A stretch of DNA of 64,000 bases, taken from the NCBI RefSeq assembly GCF_000091325.1, contig NC_014012.1, positions 4,113,685 to 4,177,684 of the forward strand. The letters are read 5' to 3'. A model generated the notes under the pieces. That model was not told where the DNA came from. It saw only the letters and a list, made by a program, of their open reading frames with translations, and ran no database searches. Positions within the stretch are counted from its first letter, which is position 1. Every line of letters begins with the position of its first letter. The position numbers were made by a program, and so were the translations under genes. This document shows positions 35,446 to 45,163 of the stretch, one piece after another. Origin of the DNA: Shewanella violacea DSS12. Lineage in GTDB: Bacteria > Pseudomonadota > Gammaproteobacteria > Enterobacterales > Shewanellaceae.

Positions 35446-36675
35446 ATGGCGAAACATTCGCTGGACAAGGATAAGATCAAGATCCTGCTATTGGAAGGCG
35501 TCCACCAATCTGCGGTTGATGTATTTAAACGTGCAGGCTACAGCAACATCGAATACCACAAGGCCTCTTTAGGAGAGGAAGCCTTAATAGCTTCTATTAA
35601 AGAAGCCCATTTTGTCGGTCTTCGTTCCCGCACTCAACTTAATGAAACAGTGTTAAGCCAAGCTGAAAAGCTTGTTGGTATCGGATGCTTCTGTATCGGA
35701 ACTAACCAGGTTGACCTAGATTTTGCTGAAAAACTTGGTGTCCCAGTTTTCAACGCTCCATTTTCCAACACCCGAAGCGTTGCCGAACTGGTGCTTGGCG
35801 AGATTATTATGCTATTTCGTGGTATTCCACAGCGTAATGCCATGGCACATAGAGGCGGATGGCTTAAGAGTGCCCAAGGCAGTTTTGAAGCCCGTGGGAA
35901 AACCTTAGGTGTTATCGGTTATGGTCATATTGGTACGCAACTCGGCATCTTGGCTGAGACTCTCGGCATGCGAGTGATCTTCTTCGATATCGAAGACAAG
36001 TTGTCACTGGGCAATGCCCAGCAAATTCATTCGATGCAAGAGTTAATGTCTCTCGCTGATGTCGTCAGTCTCCACGTACCTGAGACTCCGCAAACTCAAA
36101 ATATGATAGGCGAAGCCGAGATTGCCTATATGAAGCAAGGCAGTATCTTAATCAACGCCTCTCGCGGCACAGTTGTCGACATAGATGCTCTCGCATCGGC
36201 TATCCGCAGTGAAAAGTTGGCTGGCGCCGCTATCGATGTATTCCCGGTTGAGCCTAAGTCGAATAATGACGAGTTCTTCAGTCCACTACGGGGCCTAGAT
36301 AACGTCATCCTGACCCCTCATGTGGGTGGCAGCACTCAAGAAGCTCAAGAAAATATTGGTATAGAAGTGGCTGGCAAGCTGGCTAAATACTCAGATAATG
36401 GCTCGACCATGACTGCGGTCAACTTCCCGGAAGTGTCTCTGGCGCAACATAAAAACGCGTCTCGCTTACTGCATATACACCATAACCGTCCCGGTATATT
36501 GATCAAGATTAACCAAGCGTTTGCAGAGAAAGGCATCAACATTGCTGCCCAGTACTTACAGACTACGGCTGAAATTGGTTATGTGGTGATGGAGGTCGAT
36601 TCAGATCAAGCCGAAGAGGCTCTGGAACAAATGAAGGCCATCGAAGGTACTATTCGCACTAGGCTGCTTCACTAA
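35446..36675 (+). CDS. serA: D-3-phosphoglycerate dehydrogenase
   Basis: SerA catalyses the first step of serine synthesis, oxidising 3-phosphoglycerate with NAD. The 409-residue length equals the E. coli enzyme. NAD-binding loop GVIGYGHIGTQLG (about residues 163-175); catalytic Arg in NASRGTVVD, Glu in AIDVFPVEP and His in LTPHVGGST; C-terminal ACT domain (about 335-409), which gives serine feedback inhibition. The 3' end and terminator have been copied three times downstream. Confidence 0.96.
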   Translation: MAKHSLDKDKIKILLLEGVHQSAVDVFKRAGYSNIEYHKASLGEEALIASIKEAHFVGLRSRTQLNETVLSQAEKLVGIGCFCIGTNQVDLDFAEKLGVPVFNAPFSNTRSVAELVLGEIIMLFRGIPQRNAMAHRGGWLKSAQGSFEARGKTLGVIGYGHIGTQLGILAETLGMRVIFFDIEDKLSLGNAQQIHSMQELMSLADVVSLHVPETPQTQNMIGEAEIAYMKQGSILINASRGTVVDIDALASAIRSEKLAGAAIDVFPVEPKSNNDEFFSPLRGLDNVILTPHVGGSTQEAQENIGIEVAGKLAKYSDNGSTMTAVNFPEVSLAQHKNASRLLHIHHNRPGILIKINQAFAEKGINIAAQYLQTTAEIGYVVMEVDSDQAEEALEQMKAIEGTIRTRLLH

Positions 36676-37530
36676 AGCCCAGTCTGAGACTAAAGATTAA
36701 TAGCCCGCATAATTTTACTTATTATGCGGGCTATTTCATTTCAAGCTGCTCAAGCTATTCTAAAAAAGTATCAAAGTAACTGTTCAACATAAGTGCCTCC
36801 AAACTAGCCCTGATATTAGTTATCAGGTGATGCAGGTCGATTCAGATCAACTCGAAGAGGCTGTGGAACAAATGAAAGTCATCGAAGGCACTATTTAAAA
36901 CCCGCTTACTGCACTGATAGCTATCCCATAGAAAGCAGTCTGCCTAGGCAAATACTCCTTTAGGTCATTACCGAATTAATACCCGTATCATTTTACTTAT
37001 TATGTGGGCTATTTCATTTCAAGCTGCTCAAGCTGTTCTAAAAAAGTATCAAAATATCCTTTCAACATAATCTTCAAACTAGGGCTTAAATTGGTTATCT
37101 GTTGATACAGGTCGATTAAGATCAAGTCGAAGAGGCTGTGGAACATATGAAAGTCATCGAAGGCACTATTTAAAACTCGCTTACTGCACTGATAGCTATC
37201 CCATAGAAAGCAGTCTGCCTAGGCAAATACCCCTTTAGGTCATTACCGAATTAATACCCGTATCATTTTACTTATTATGTGGGCTATTTCATTTCAAGCT
37301 GCTCAAGCTGTTCTAAAAAATTATCAAAATCTCCTTTCAACATAATCTGCAAACTAGGGCTGGAAGTGGTTATCTGGTGATACAGGTCGATTCAGATCAA
37401 GCCGAAGAGGCTGTGGAACAAATGAAGGCCATCGAAGGTACAATTCACACTATGCTGCTGCACTAAATACCAGTCAAGACTAAAAGTTAATAGCCCACAT
37501 AATTTTTATCAATTATGTGGGCTATTTATT
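36595..37530. repeat. four copies of the serA tail plus terminator
   Basis: GTCGATTCAGATCAAGCCG or a close variant occurs at 36595 (inside serA), 36836, 37111 and 37386; the last three are exactly 275 bp apart. Each copy continues through the ATCGAAGG region, the stop region and the terminator-like CCCGTATCATTTTACTTATT. The fourth copy keeps the serA 3' sequence best (ATGAAGGCCATCGAAGG, CACTAAA). The copies are not open reading frames. Confidence 0.92.
36699..36740 (+). terminator. intrinsic terminator of serA
   Basis: AATAGCCCGCATAAT pairs perfectly with ATTATGCGGGCTATT over TTTACTT, followed by a T-rich stretch. Diverged copies lie at about 36975, 37250 and 37490. Confidence 0.92.
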
Positions 37531-37595
37531 TCCGCTCTGGTAATTTCGAGTTACAATCATCCCTTTCCAGCCCGTTTATTTCCTAGGATCATGAT

Positions 37596-38576
37596 ATGAC
37601 GCTTTCAGTTTCTCAGCCCAATTGGAGCTTGAATGACCCAATTCCATCGCTATTCTTCTCTAATTTGTCCCACTTGGGGCTAATGAGCGTCACAGGTGAG
37701 CAAGGCCGCAGCTTTATCCATGGACAAGTCACCACGGACATCAGCTCTTTACAGAGCGACCAATGGCGCTGGGGAGCCCACTGTGATCCCAAGGGCAAGA
37801 TGCTGGCAAGTTTCAGAACCTTCTCCCTCGAAGATACCCTGTTCATGATGATGCCTGCGGATATCTTGGCCCTAGATCTACCTCAACTGGCTAAATATGC
37901 GGTATTTAGCAAGGCTGATCTAGTCGATGTTACCGACAACTTCTTACTATTAGGCGTCGCCGGTGAACAGGCGAAAACTTGGATCGATGAGCGTTTCGGC
38001 TCCGACAACAATACTAGCATCGACAAAGAGGTCACCGTGATATCGGGTGGCTTGCTGCTTAAAGACAATGACCGTTTCATCATAATGATGGAAGAAACAG
38101 CCGCAGCACTTTTGCTCACATCTATCAGTCAAGAGATAGTCGATGCCACCGCCTGGCAGGCTCTGGAGATCCAATCGGGTTACCCCAACCTAGCAGCCTC
38201 ACATCAGAGCCAGTTTGTGCCTCAGATGTGTAACCTACAGGGCATTAACGGCATCAGCTTCCAGAAAGGCTGTTACATGGGTCAGGAAACCATAGCGCGG
38301 ATGAAATATCGCGGTGGCAATAAGCGCGCCCTATATATCCTAAGCGGCACCAGTAGCGAGACTGTCAGCCTGGAAACCAGACTAGAGCTAGCCTTAGACG
38401 ATGGCTTCAAGCGAACCGGCACCATCATCGAAGTCGTTCAATCCGGCGAGCAAGTCTTACTGACTGCCGTATTGCCAAATGATACCCAAACCAGTGACAA
38501 GCTTAGAATCGCAGGAGATGAAAGCTCATCGCTGACGATTAAGCCACTGCCATATTCTCTTGAAGATGAAAGTTAA
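37596..38576 (+). CDS. ygfZ: tRNA-modifying protein YgfZ
   Basis: A 326-residue folate-dependent protein of the GcvT-like family needed for MiaB-linked tRNA modification and Fe-S enzyme maintenance. The hallmark motif is present as FQKGCYMGQETIARMKYRGG, with the conserved Cys. The N-terminal GLMSVTGEQGRSFIHGQVTT block is also typical. AGGA precedes the ATG at 37596. A terminator follows at 38651. Confidence 0.93.
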   Translation: MTLSVSQPNWSLNDPIPSLFFSNLSHLGLMSVTGEQGRSFIHGQVTTDISSLQSDQWRWGAHCDPKGKMLASFRTFSLEDTLFMMMPADILALDLPQLAKYAVFSKADLVDVTDNFLLLGVAGEQAKTWIDERFGSDNNTSIDKEVTVISGGLLLKDNDRFIIMMEETAAALLLTSISQEIVDATAWQALEIQSGYPNLAASHQSQFVPQMCNLQGINGISFQKGCYMGQETIARMKYRGGNKRALYILSGTSSETVSLETRLELALDDGFKRTGTIIEVVQSGEQVLLTAVLPNDTQTSDKLRIAGDESSSLTIKPLPYSLEDES

Positions 38577-38585
38577 GACTAAACA

Positions 38586-38637
38586 ATAAGCGATAAGCGA
38601 TAAGCGACGAGTTGCGAGTTGCGAGTTGCGAGTTGCG
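38586..38637. repeat. 7-bp tandem repeats after ygfZ
   Basis: Three units of ATAAGCG are followed by four units of GAGTTGC, immediately downstream of the ygfZ stop codon. Confidence 0.85.
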
Positions 38638-38650
38638 AAAAAACATAGAC

Positions 38651-38697
38651 AAAGGTGCACAGTCAAAGCCCAATCATGAGCTGAGTGCACCTTTTTA
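38651..38697 (+). terminator. intrinsic terminator of ygfZ
   Basis: AAAGGTGCAC pairs with GTGCACCTTT, with an inner TCA/TGA extension and a long loop, followed by T residues. Confidence 0.85.
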
Positions 38698-38799
38698 ATA
38701 TCCTTTGTTTGCACTTGCTATACCCACTTGTTTTACCCTTGCTATATCAAAGTAAGTCAGATAATTTAGTAAGTTCTATCCTAAATCGAAGACTGACTC

Positions 38800-39159
38800 T
38801 TGAAACAAGCAGATCTCACCTCAACCGAGAAACAAGAGCTACTCACTAAGCTCAGACATGAGCTAATCGATTTAGAGCAGCAAATAGAATCAATCCACGA
38901 ACGCAGCGCCCCGGTGCAACTCGACCAGCAAGCGGTCGGCCGAATATCTCGCATAGACGCGATTCAGCAGCAACAGATGGCACAAGCCGGTGAGCTGCTG
39001 ATGCAGCAGCACCTCCTGCGTATCAAGCAGATCTTGCTCGAACCCGAGGAGTATGGGATTTGTCTTGAATGTGGTGAGAGTATTGGTATCGGTAGGCTCA
39101 CGATACACTCTATCGCAGAGTTATGTATTCAATGCCAAAGTGAGGCTGAGAACTCATAG
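38800..39159 (+). CDS. TraR/DksA-type C4 zinc-finger protein
   Basis: A 119-residue protein with an N-terminal coiled coil (about residues 8-75, Glu/Gln/Leu-rich) and a C-terminal four-Cys zinc finger (CLECGESIG, then CIQCQ). This is the DksA/TraR fold that reaches into the RNA polymerase secondary channel. Relatives adjust rRNA and stress gene transcription. The coiled-coil tip lacks an obvious DksA DxxDxA motif, so its activity may differ. The start is probably TTG at 38800; the ribosome binding site is weak. Confidence 0.78.
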   Translation: MKQADLTSTEKQELLTKLRHELIDLEQQIESIHERSAPVQLDQQAVGRISRIDAIQQQQMAQAGELLMQQHLLRIKQILLEPEEYGICLECGESIGIGRLTIHSIAELCIQCQSEAENS

Positions 39160-39591
39160 ATGGTTCTCTTTTATCTTTCCCTTTCTGATGTCGGCAGGCT
39201 GATTTGTAACTTTGAACCTTACTGATAGGTAAAGTTTCCAAACGAAGTTTCGAATCCCTTCTCCGCCGTAAGGCCACATATTAAAATTAACAGGTAAGTA
39301 AAAGAGATGGATTCCGGCCCAAAATCATTGCCGGAAAGACAATATAAAAAATATCTCAGCCAGCTGGTGCCAAGGGTTCCAGTTTGATATCCACGACTTT
39401 CATCCAAATTAAGTTTAGAGATATTCCTCTGCTACAAGACCGTACAGCTCCAAACAAAGTTCGGAAAAACTTCCGCCTACTGGTGAAAGCGACCTCAACA
39501 AAGTACGATATTGAACTAATCAAAAATCAGTGGTATTAGCTCTACATCAAAAGGTTTGGAGTTAACCCTACAGCAGATTTCGGCAGAAGTT
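39160..39591. other. intergenic region with degenerate repeat
   Basis: About 430 bp without a convincing gene. TCCAAACGAAGTTTCGAA (about 39237) is loosely repeated as TCCAAACAAAGTTCGGAA (about 39451). The piece TTTCGAATCCCTTCTCCGCC resembles the 3' end of a tRNA gene, but no tRNA body precedes it. Confidence 0.4.
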
Positions 39592-40005
39592 ATGAATTCA
39601 AAAAATGATGAATTTGGTGTTGGTGACAACTCCTACCAAATGGCGGGTGGCTTAGCGGGTCTGACTCGTTTGGTTGATGAGTTTTACCAGAATATGGACA
39701 AGTTCTCCTCGTCAAAGAAGATCCGGGATATGCATCCTGGTGATCTTACTGATTCCCGTCAGAAACTCGCTTATTTCCTTTCCGGCTGGCTTGGCGGCCC
39801 TAAGCTGTATTCACAGCATTATGGTTCAATCAATATCCCGGCCGCTCATAAACATCTGTCCGTGGGCCATAAAGAAAGTGAAGCCTGGTTGTACTGCATG
39901 CAACAAGCCGTAGATAATCAGCCTTACCAAGCCGATTTCAAAGCTTATCTGATGCAGCAGCTAAGAGTTCCGGCCGAGAGGATAAGACAAGTATCCGGCG
40001 GCTAA
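39592..40005 (+). CDS. group II truncated haemoglobin
   Basis: A 137-residue globin of the 2-on-2 type. The haem region is visible in RLVDEFYQNMD, KLAYFLSGWLGGPKLYSQHY (the F-helix region with Trp-Leu-Gly-Gly-Pro typical of group II) and SEAWLYCMQQAVD. Such proteins bind oxygen or nitric oxide. The frame also opens at TTG 39556, but the ATG at 39592 (MNSKNDEFGVGDNS) agrees better with family N-termini. Confidence 0.85.
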   Translation: MNSKNDEFGVGDNSYQMAGGLAGLTRLVDEFYQNMDKFSSSKKIRDMHPGDLTDSRQKLAYFLSGWLGGPKLYSQHYGSINIPAAHKHLSVGHKESEAWLYCMQQAVDNQPYQADFKAYLMQQLRVPAERIRQVSGG

Positions 40006-40028
40006 TACTTTTTAAGCACATATTGAAG

Positions 40029-41504
40029 TTAAAAGTTCTTCGCTAAGGCTTGAGGGTACTGGCGCTGCCTAGCCAACATTTCGGCTCTGGCAGTCACTTC
40101 TTCTTGAGTACATTGGCCCGTTACTGGGAAATAATGCTCAACCGCGTATTGTGTGATGAGGGCTGAGTTCACCAGCTCATTTGCAATCAAGTCTTGCAAG
40201 ATTGCATCGGCAGCGGCTAATGCCGAAGAGGCTTTCACTATCTCGGTACGGGCATAATTCTTACCATAAAACGACACATCCGCCGTGCGTAAATCAGCAT
40301 CATCCCCAGGTATTTGTTGCGCGCCGAATAAGGGCTTAGCCGCGACGCTTGCCTGACTAAAGCTTGGAATATATTGAGCTATATGCTCAATAGAACCTAA
40401 AGTTCTCTCTTCGATAAGCTCTGCCGGCCATTGTCGCTCTATCTTATTGATGAAACGTTCGGCAAGTTTCGGCTGGGCACTATTTTCACCGCTAGCCACT
40501 AAGCCATTTTTAAACAGGGTGATATCTTGAGTCATGCCATGCAATTGGAAATAACCATCTGGGTAAGGCGTCAATTGTGCCATGCCCTGGGGTGTACCAC
40601 GCTCCCCATAAAAAACAACCTCTGGCCATAAGCCCCTGCACTTTGGCCAATGGGCAACATAGGCAGCTTTAAACTCGACCATACGCCGACGTTTAGCACT
40701 GAACATGTCATCGATTTCGCCACTCTTAAAGCCACAGGCATTAATCACATAATCAAAATCGGTATGAATGGTCTCGATTTCATCATGTTTTTTCATCGAT
40801 ACACGCCAGCCTGATGCGCCAGCGAGCTGTTCCAACGCCACAACTTGCGTATTGGTATGTAGATGGCAAGCGGGTAAATTCTCTATCGCCATGCTCGCGA
40901 TAGCAGCAAAACGAAAGGCTGACAGGCCATATTCCTGCACTAACACTATCGGGAATTTTAAGTTGTCCAAGTCGACATGCTGAGCGAAAGCCACTAACCA
41001 ATCACTCGGACATAAGGCTTGCTCTGGCAAGGCGCTGGATTTAAGGGCTTCTATTTCGGCTCGCTCAAACAAACGAAAATACTGCTCGGGTTCACCTAAC
41101 ACTTCATTGCTAGCGTCTTGCTGGACTAAATAGGCGTATTTAGCGCGTAACTTCTCTAAACGCGGCAGTAAATCTCTGGGATCACTGGGATCGTTTTTTG
41201 GTAGTGCGATGACGGTCGGCCGCTTATTGACGCTCTGCGGGTATACTTTTACCGTATCGATAGATTGCACCAGTAAGGTTAAACACTGCTCATCTGATAT
41301 TTCTCGGTAAAGATTACCGCCAGCATGTAGATGGCAAAAGGGAGGGCCATTGACTAAGCTGTCACCTTTTTCAATCAAGCTAGTATCTATACCTAGCTCG
41401 GCAAAACGCAGGGCTATGGTGGAGCCCGCCACACCACCACCTATGATGGCGATTTTAGGACTCGCTAGAGGTAAAGCAGCAGATTTTCTTACAACTTGAT
41501 TCAT
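40029..41504 (-). CDS. FAD-dependent oxidoreductase
   Basis: A 491-residue flavoprotein with an N-terminal dinucleotide-binding fold (IAIIGGGVAGSTIALRFAEL, then the acidic end of strand 2, SLIEKG), and DAO-type substrate domain features (DYVINACGFKSGEIDDMFSA). The substrate is unknown. I recall similar lone proteins in Shewanella and Vibrio. A TTG at 41552 would add 16 residues; the ATG at 41504 (MNQVVRKSAALPL) is more likely. Confidence 0.75.
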   Translation of the reverse strand: MNQVVRKSAALPLASPKIAIIGGGVAGSTIALRFAELGIDTSLIEKGDSLVNGPPFCHLHAGGNLYREISDEQCLTLLVQSIDTVKVYPQSVNKRPTVIALPKNDPSDPRDLLPRLEKLRAKYAYLVQQDASNEVLGEPEQYFRLFERAEIEALKSSALPEQALCPSDWLVAFAQHVDLDNLKFPIVLVQEYGLSAFRFAAIASMAIENLPACHLHTNTQVVALEQLAGASGWRVSMKKHDEIETIHTDFDYVINACGFKSGEIDDMFSAKRRRMVEFKAAYVAHWPKCRGLWPEVVFYGERGTPQGMAQLTPYPDGYFQLHGMTQDITLFKNGLVASGENSAQPKLAERFINKIERQWPAELIEERTLGSIEHIAQYIPSFSQASVAAKPLFGAQQIPGDDADLRTADVSFYGKNYARTEIVKASSALAAADAILQDLIANELVNSALITQYAVEHYFPVTGQCTQEEVTARAEMLARQRQYPQALAKNF

Positions 41505-41844
41505 TGTGCTTACAGAGTGACATACAAAATTCGCGGCTATCTTACGTTGCAAGCAGTCAAGTTTATAGCCATGAATAGTAAATAAACTTCATATTTACTA
41601 TTCATGTTCTAAAAAAGCGGTTTCGCGATAAAAACCTGAGCGAATTAAACTTTGTATCCCAAGCTGCTATGCCTAAGATAGGCTTATGATTAGTGCGGCT
41701 CTATTGACTCTGTAAAGGTCAAAGGGTCCAGATTCGAAATGATGTATGCTTCGACATGCTAACTGGCTCACTCATAGTATTTAGCCAGAGTATTTAGCCA
41801 GAGTATTTAGCCATAATGGAACAGGCCTTTCCCAATGGAGCCTT
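41505..41844. other. intergenic region with a 13-bp triplicate repeat
   Basis: AGTATTTAGCCAG is repeated head to tail at 41776, 41789 and 41802 (the third ends in T), just upstream of the ABC transporter operon where its promoter would be. No gene otherwise. Confidence 0.7.
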
Positions 41845-42513
41845 ATGACAGAACAGATAGTTCAACTGCAAGGGATCACTAAAGAGTTTATCGATGGAGG
41901 GGTCTCTCACAGGGTCCTCGACCGACTCGACCTGCTGCTCACCCAAGGTGACACCATAGCGCTCACTGGTGCCAGCGGCAGTGGCAAGAGCACCTTGCTT
42001 AATCTGATCGCCGGATTCGAACGTCCCGATGCGGGCTCCCTCAGCCTGCTGAGCGAAATCACCACATCATGGAGCGATAATCTCTGGAGTCATTTTAGGC
42101 GAGTTTCATTAGGCGTGGTGTTTCAACAATTTAACCTGCTGACCCCGCTTAACGTCGAAGATAATATTGCATTCCCACTCAGACTCAACGGCTTAGATTG
42201 GAACTCTTGGTGCGATCATCTGGTCGATAGTTTAGGTCTTAGACCCTTACTAAAGCGCCATGTAGAAACCTTATCCGGTGGTCAACAGCAGCGAGTCGCC
42301 ATCGCACGGGCACTGGCCCATAAACCTAGACTCTTGTTAGCCGATGAGCCCACCGGCAACTTAGATCAACTCGCCAGTTTAGAGGTGATGAAGCTCTTGT
42401 GTGAACTGGCCGCAGAGCAGGACACCAGTATTATTATGGTCACCCACAGCATGGAATGCGCCCAGTTTATGCAGCGGCGCTGGCATCTGAATAATGGCCA
42501 AATACATGAGTGA
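41845..42513 (+). CDS. ABC transporter ATP-binding protein (LolD/MacB-like)
   Basis: A 222-residue ATPase with Walker A GASGSGKST (42-50), signature LSGGQQQRVAIARALAHKPR and Walker B LLLADEPTGNLD. The sequence type is that of LolD/MacB/FtsE, which work with FtsX-like permeases. It overlaps the permease gene by up to 20 bp, so translation is coupled. TGGAG precedes the ATG. It probably drives movement of a lipoprotein, peptide or lipid across or out of the inner membrane. Confidence 0.9.
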   Translation: MTEQIVQLQGITKEFIDGGVSHRVLDRLDLLLTQGDTIALTGASGSGKSTLLNLIAGFERPDAGSLSLLSEITTSWSDNLWSHFRRVSLGVVFQQFNLLTPLNVEDNIAFPLRLNGLDWNSWCDHLVDSLGLRPLLKRHVETLSGGQQQRVAIARALAHKPRLLLADEPTGNLDQLASLEVMKLLCELAAEQDTSIIMVTHSMECAQFMQRRWHLNNGQIHE

Positions 42514-45040
42514 TACCAAGCTTATCCCCATGACCCGACTCTGCCTTGAGGTCTTCTTCGCCCATTACCGCCAAGCCCCGCTACAGGCTGGTGCCATCTG
42601 TATCGGTATTATTCTGGCCGTTACCTTGTTGATAGGGGTTCGCACCACCAATGAAAACGCCATTGCGAGTTACAGCTCAGCCACCGAGCTACTGAGTCAG
42701 CAAGCCAAATGGTCTATCATTCCGCCACTTGGCAGTAAGCGTCTGGATGAAGACCTGTACTTCGATATTCGCGCCAATGGTTTCAACAATAGCCTGCCAG
42801 TCTTGCAAGGCGTGGCCAGTGACTCAAATGGCACACGTTGGCGTATCCAAGGTAGCGACCTTATGGCCGCCCTCACCTCTTTTCCAGCCTCCGGCTCTCA
42901 AGTAAATAGTGAAGCAAGAGCTAAAGCTGGCAGCGGACTTTTCTCATTAAATATTCCCCTAGGAGATATCTTATCTGGCGCGCCTATAGTGCTGGCCAGC
43001 AAATCCTTAGCTGAGCAGTTCTCCCAAGACGGTGACTTGGTACTCGGGGGCGTCAAAATACATGTGATGGCCTTAGATGATGCCAGCAACTTGGGCTCAG
43101 ATATTTTAATGGATATATCTCTGGCTCAGCACATACTCAAGCGACCCAATGAACTCAGTTATATCGCTCTGTTCTCTGACGTAAGCAGTAATAAGAGCCA
43201 TTTAGAACGCCTTATTGGCAATCGAGGCATGTTAATTGAGAGTGATAATGGCGATGGTCTCATCGCTCTAACTGAGAGCTTTCATCTTAACCTGACCGCT
43301 ATGAGCCTGCTGGCATTCGTGGTCGGCCTCTTTATCGCCTATAACGGGGTTCGCTATAGCTTACTCAAGAGACAGAGATTACTGACACAGCTTCAGCAAC
43401 AAGGCATAGCCAAGGCTCCTTTAATGTTAGCCCTGTGCATCGAGCTTCTTCTCTGGGTCATAGTGGGGTCTATCATAGGTTTTATGCTGGGATTACAGCT
43501 CAGTCATTGGCTGCAGCCTATGGTATCGGTCACATTGGAGCAGCTTTATGGCGCTAAAATATTGCCGGGTAACTGGCAATTGAGCTGGTTATTTCAGGCC
43601 ATAGGCCTGACTTTCCTCGCCGCCCTATCAGCCTCAACCTCATTATTTATTCAGCTAATCCGCCAGCCTCTGGCCGGGAATTCAAATCACTTCACTGAGC
43701 AAAAAAGTGCCGATAAGATCTATCTATACCAATTATTGATTGCCCTCACCCTAGGGTTGCTGGCATCGATATTATTGCCCTTCAGCCAAGATTATCGCTA
43801 TACCATGGTCCTGCTTGGCCTAGTAGTTATCGCCATCCCTTTAGCCCTGCCTTGGTCTCTGGCATTTATGGTCAGTCAGCTATTAAAGGTGTCCCCTAAA
43901 GGTTTATTACATTATCAGGTCGCCGAAACCAAGGAGCTAATCGCCCCCCTGTCACTGGCTATGATGGCCATGTTACTCGCCCTGACAGCCAATATATCCA
44001 TGAATACCTTAGTGGGCAGCTTCGAGGGCACCTTGAAAAACTGGCTCGATGCCAGACTCCACGCCGAGCTCTATATCAGACCAGCATCGAAGCAGATGGC
44101 CGAGGTAGAAGCCTTTTTAAAGCAACACCAAGATGTGGATGCCATCTATAAACAGTGGTACCTCAGCAGTAAACAAGACAAGCTGCCCATCAATATCGTC
44201 ACTCGAGATAAGCAGTCCTTAATCCAGACCACAGTATTTAAAGAGACAGTGGAGAATATGTGGCCAGCGTTTTTTGCTAATAAACTCGTGCTGATCAGCG
44301 AGCCTCTCGCCATCAAGTTAAACCTCGAACTAGGTGACAACATAGACTTACAGGCGCTGCCTGATAATCACTTTACCGTGGGCGGAGTGTTCTACGATTA
44401 CGGTAATCCCTATGGCGAGGTCATCATCTCCCCCGAGACTTGGCGAGCCAATGGATTTCCACAGACGCCCATGAGTCTGGCCATAAACCTTGCAGGGAAC
44501 TCGGACAAAGTAAAACTGCAGCTGCAGCAAAAACTGCAACAAGAGTTACAACACGTATTCTCGATACCCGATGCCATGATATTTAGCCAGAAGAAGATTA
44601 AGCAGCAGGCGATCATCATGTTTAAACGCACCTTCTCTATCACTCAGGTATTAAATACCTTGACCTTACTCGTGGCGGCTATCGGACTATTTAGCGCCTG
44701 TTTTATGGTGACTCAGGCTAGAATGGCGCCTATGGCTAGGCTCTACACCATGGGAGTTAATCGCCGTCAGCTCACCACACTCGTCTTCGGTCAGATGTTG
44801 ATTATCGTGTTGTTTACCTGCCTGTTCGCCTTGCCAACGGGGGCTATTTTAGGATATCTACTGATCAATAAAGTCACCCTACAAGCCTTCGGCTGGAGTA
44901 TCGCCATGGAGTGGGACTGGCTTGCCTACGGTCGGGTGGTCATACTGGCATTAATCGCCAGCTTATTGGCCGTGGCTTTTCCTTTGTATATTCAAACCAA
45001 ACGTCCGCTAATATCCAGCCTGCAGAGGGAAGTTATATGA
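42494..45040 (+). CDS. FtsX-like ABC permease
   Basis: An 848-residue permease with two FtsX-type modules. Helices lie near the N-terminus and in the middle, followed by a second set at the C-terminus (TLLVAAIGLFSACFMVTQAR, MLIIVLFTCLFALPTG, VVILALIASLLAVAFPLYIQ). Large periplasmic domains lie between them. The start is ATG 42494 or, more probably, ATG 42506, which overlaps the ATPase stop codon. The C-terminal residues PLISSLQREVI are repeated twice in the spacer before the next gene. Confidence 0.88.
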   Translation: MAKYMSDTKLIPMTRLCLEVFFAHYRQAPLQAGAICIGIILAVTLLIGVRTTNENAIASYSSATELLSQQAKWSIIPPLGSKRLDEDLYFDIRANGFNNSLPVLQGVASDSNGTRWRIQGSDLMAALTSFPASGSQVNSEARAKAGSGLFSLNIPLGDILSGAPIVLASKSLAEQFSQDGDLVLGGVKIHVMALDDASNLGSDILMDISLAQHILKRPNELSYIALFSDVSSNKSHLERLIGNRGMLIESDNGDGLIALTESFHLNLTAMSLLAFVVGLFIAYNGVRYSLLKRQRLLTQLQQQGIAKAPLMLALCIELLLWVIVGSIIGFMLGLQLSHWLQPMVSVTLEQLYGAKILPGNWQLSWLFQAIGLTFLAALSASTSLFIQLIRQPLAGNSNHFTEQKSADKIYLYQLLIALTLGLLASILLPFSQDYRYTMVLLGLVVIAIPLALPWSLAFMVSQLLKVSPKGLLHYQVAETKELIAPLSLAMMAMLLALTANISMNTLVGSFEGTLKNWLDARLHAELYIRPASKQMAEVEAFLKQHQDVDAIYKQWYLSSKQDKLPINIVTRDKQSLIQTTVFKETVENMWPAFFANKLVLISEPLAIKLNLELGDNIDLQALPDNHFTVGGVFYDYGNPYGEVIISPETWRANGFPQTPMSLAINLAGNSDKVKLQLQQKLQQELQHVFSIPDAMIFSQKKIKQQAIIMFKRTFSITQVLNTLTLLVAAIGLFSACFMVTQARMAPMARLYTMGVNRRQLTTLVFGQMLIIVLFTCLFALPTGAILGYLLINKVTLQAFGWSIAMEWDWLAYGRVVILALIASLLAVAFPLYIQTKRPLISSLQREVI

Positions 45041-45163
45041 TGTCTATGCAAACCCTAATCATGCAACCGCTAATCTCTAGCCTGCAAAGAGAGGTTATAT
45101 GATGTTTATGCGAACCCTAGTCATGCTACCGCTAATATCCAGCCTGCAGAGAGAAGTTATATG
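45012..45163 (+). repeat. 62-bp tandem repeat that keeps the stop/start junction
   Basis: ATATGATG starts at 45035, 45097 and 45159, 62 bp apart. Each unit encodes a 21-codon frame ending SLQREVI-stop (45037-45102 and 45099-45164), and each starts inside the stop codon of the previous one. The last ATGATG is the start of the AttH-like gene. AGAGGGA or AGAGAGA-type ribosome binding sequence recurs in each unit. Confidence 0.92.

Noticed and set aside
39238..39262. tRNA-like 3' end (TTTCGAATCCCTTCTCCGCC)
   Set aside because: No anticodon or D arms can be folded upstream; at most an attachment-site remnant.
39219..39407. 62-codon frame on the minus strand in the spacer before the truncated haemoglobin gene
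   Set aside because: No homology recalled, no ribosome binding site, and it overlaps degenerate repeat sequence.
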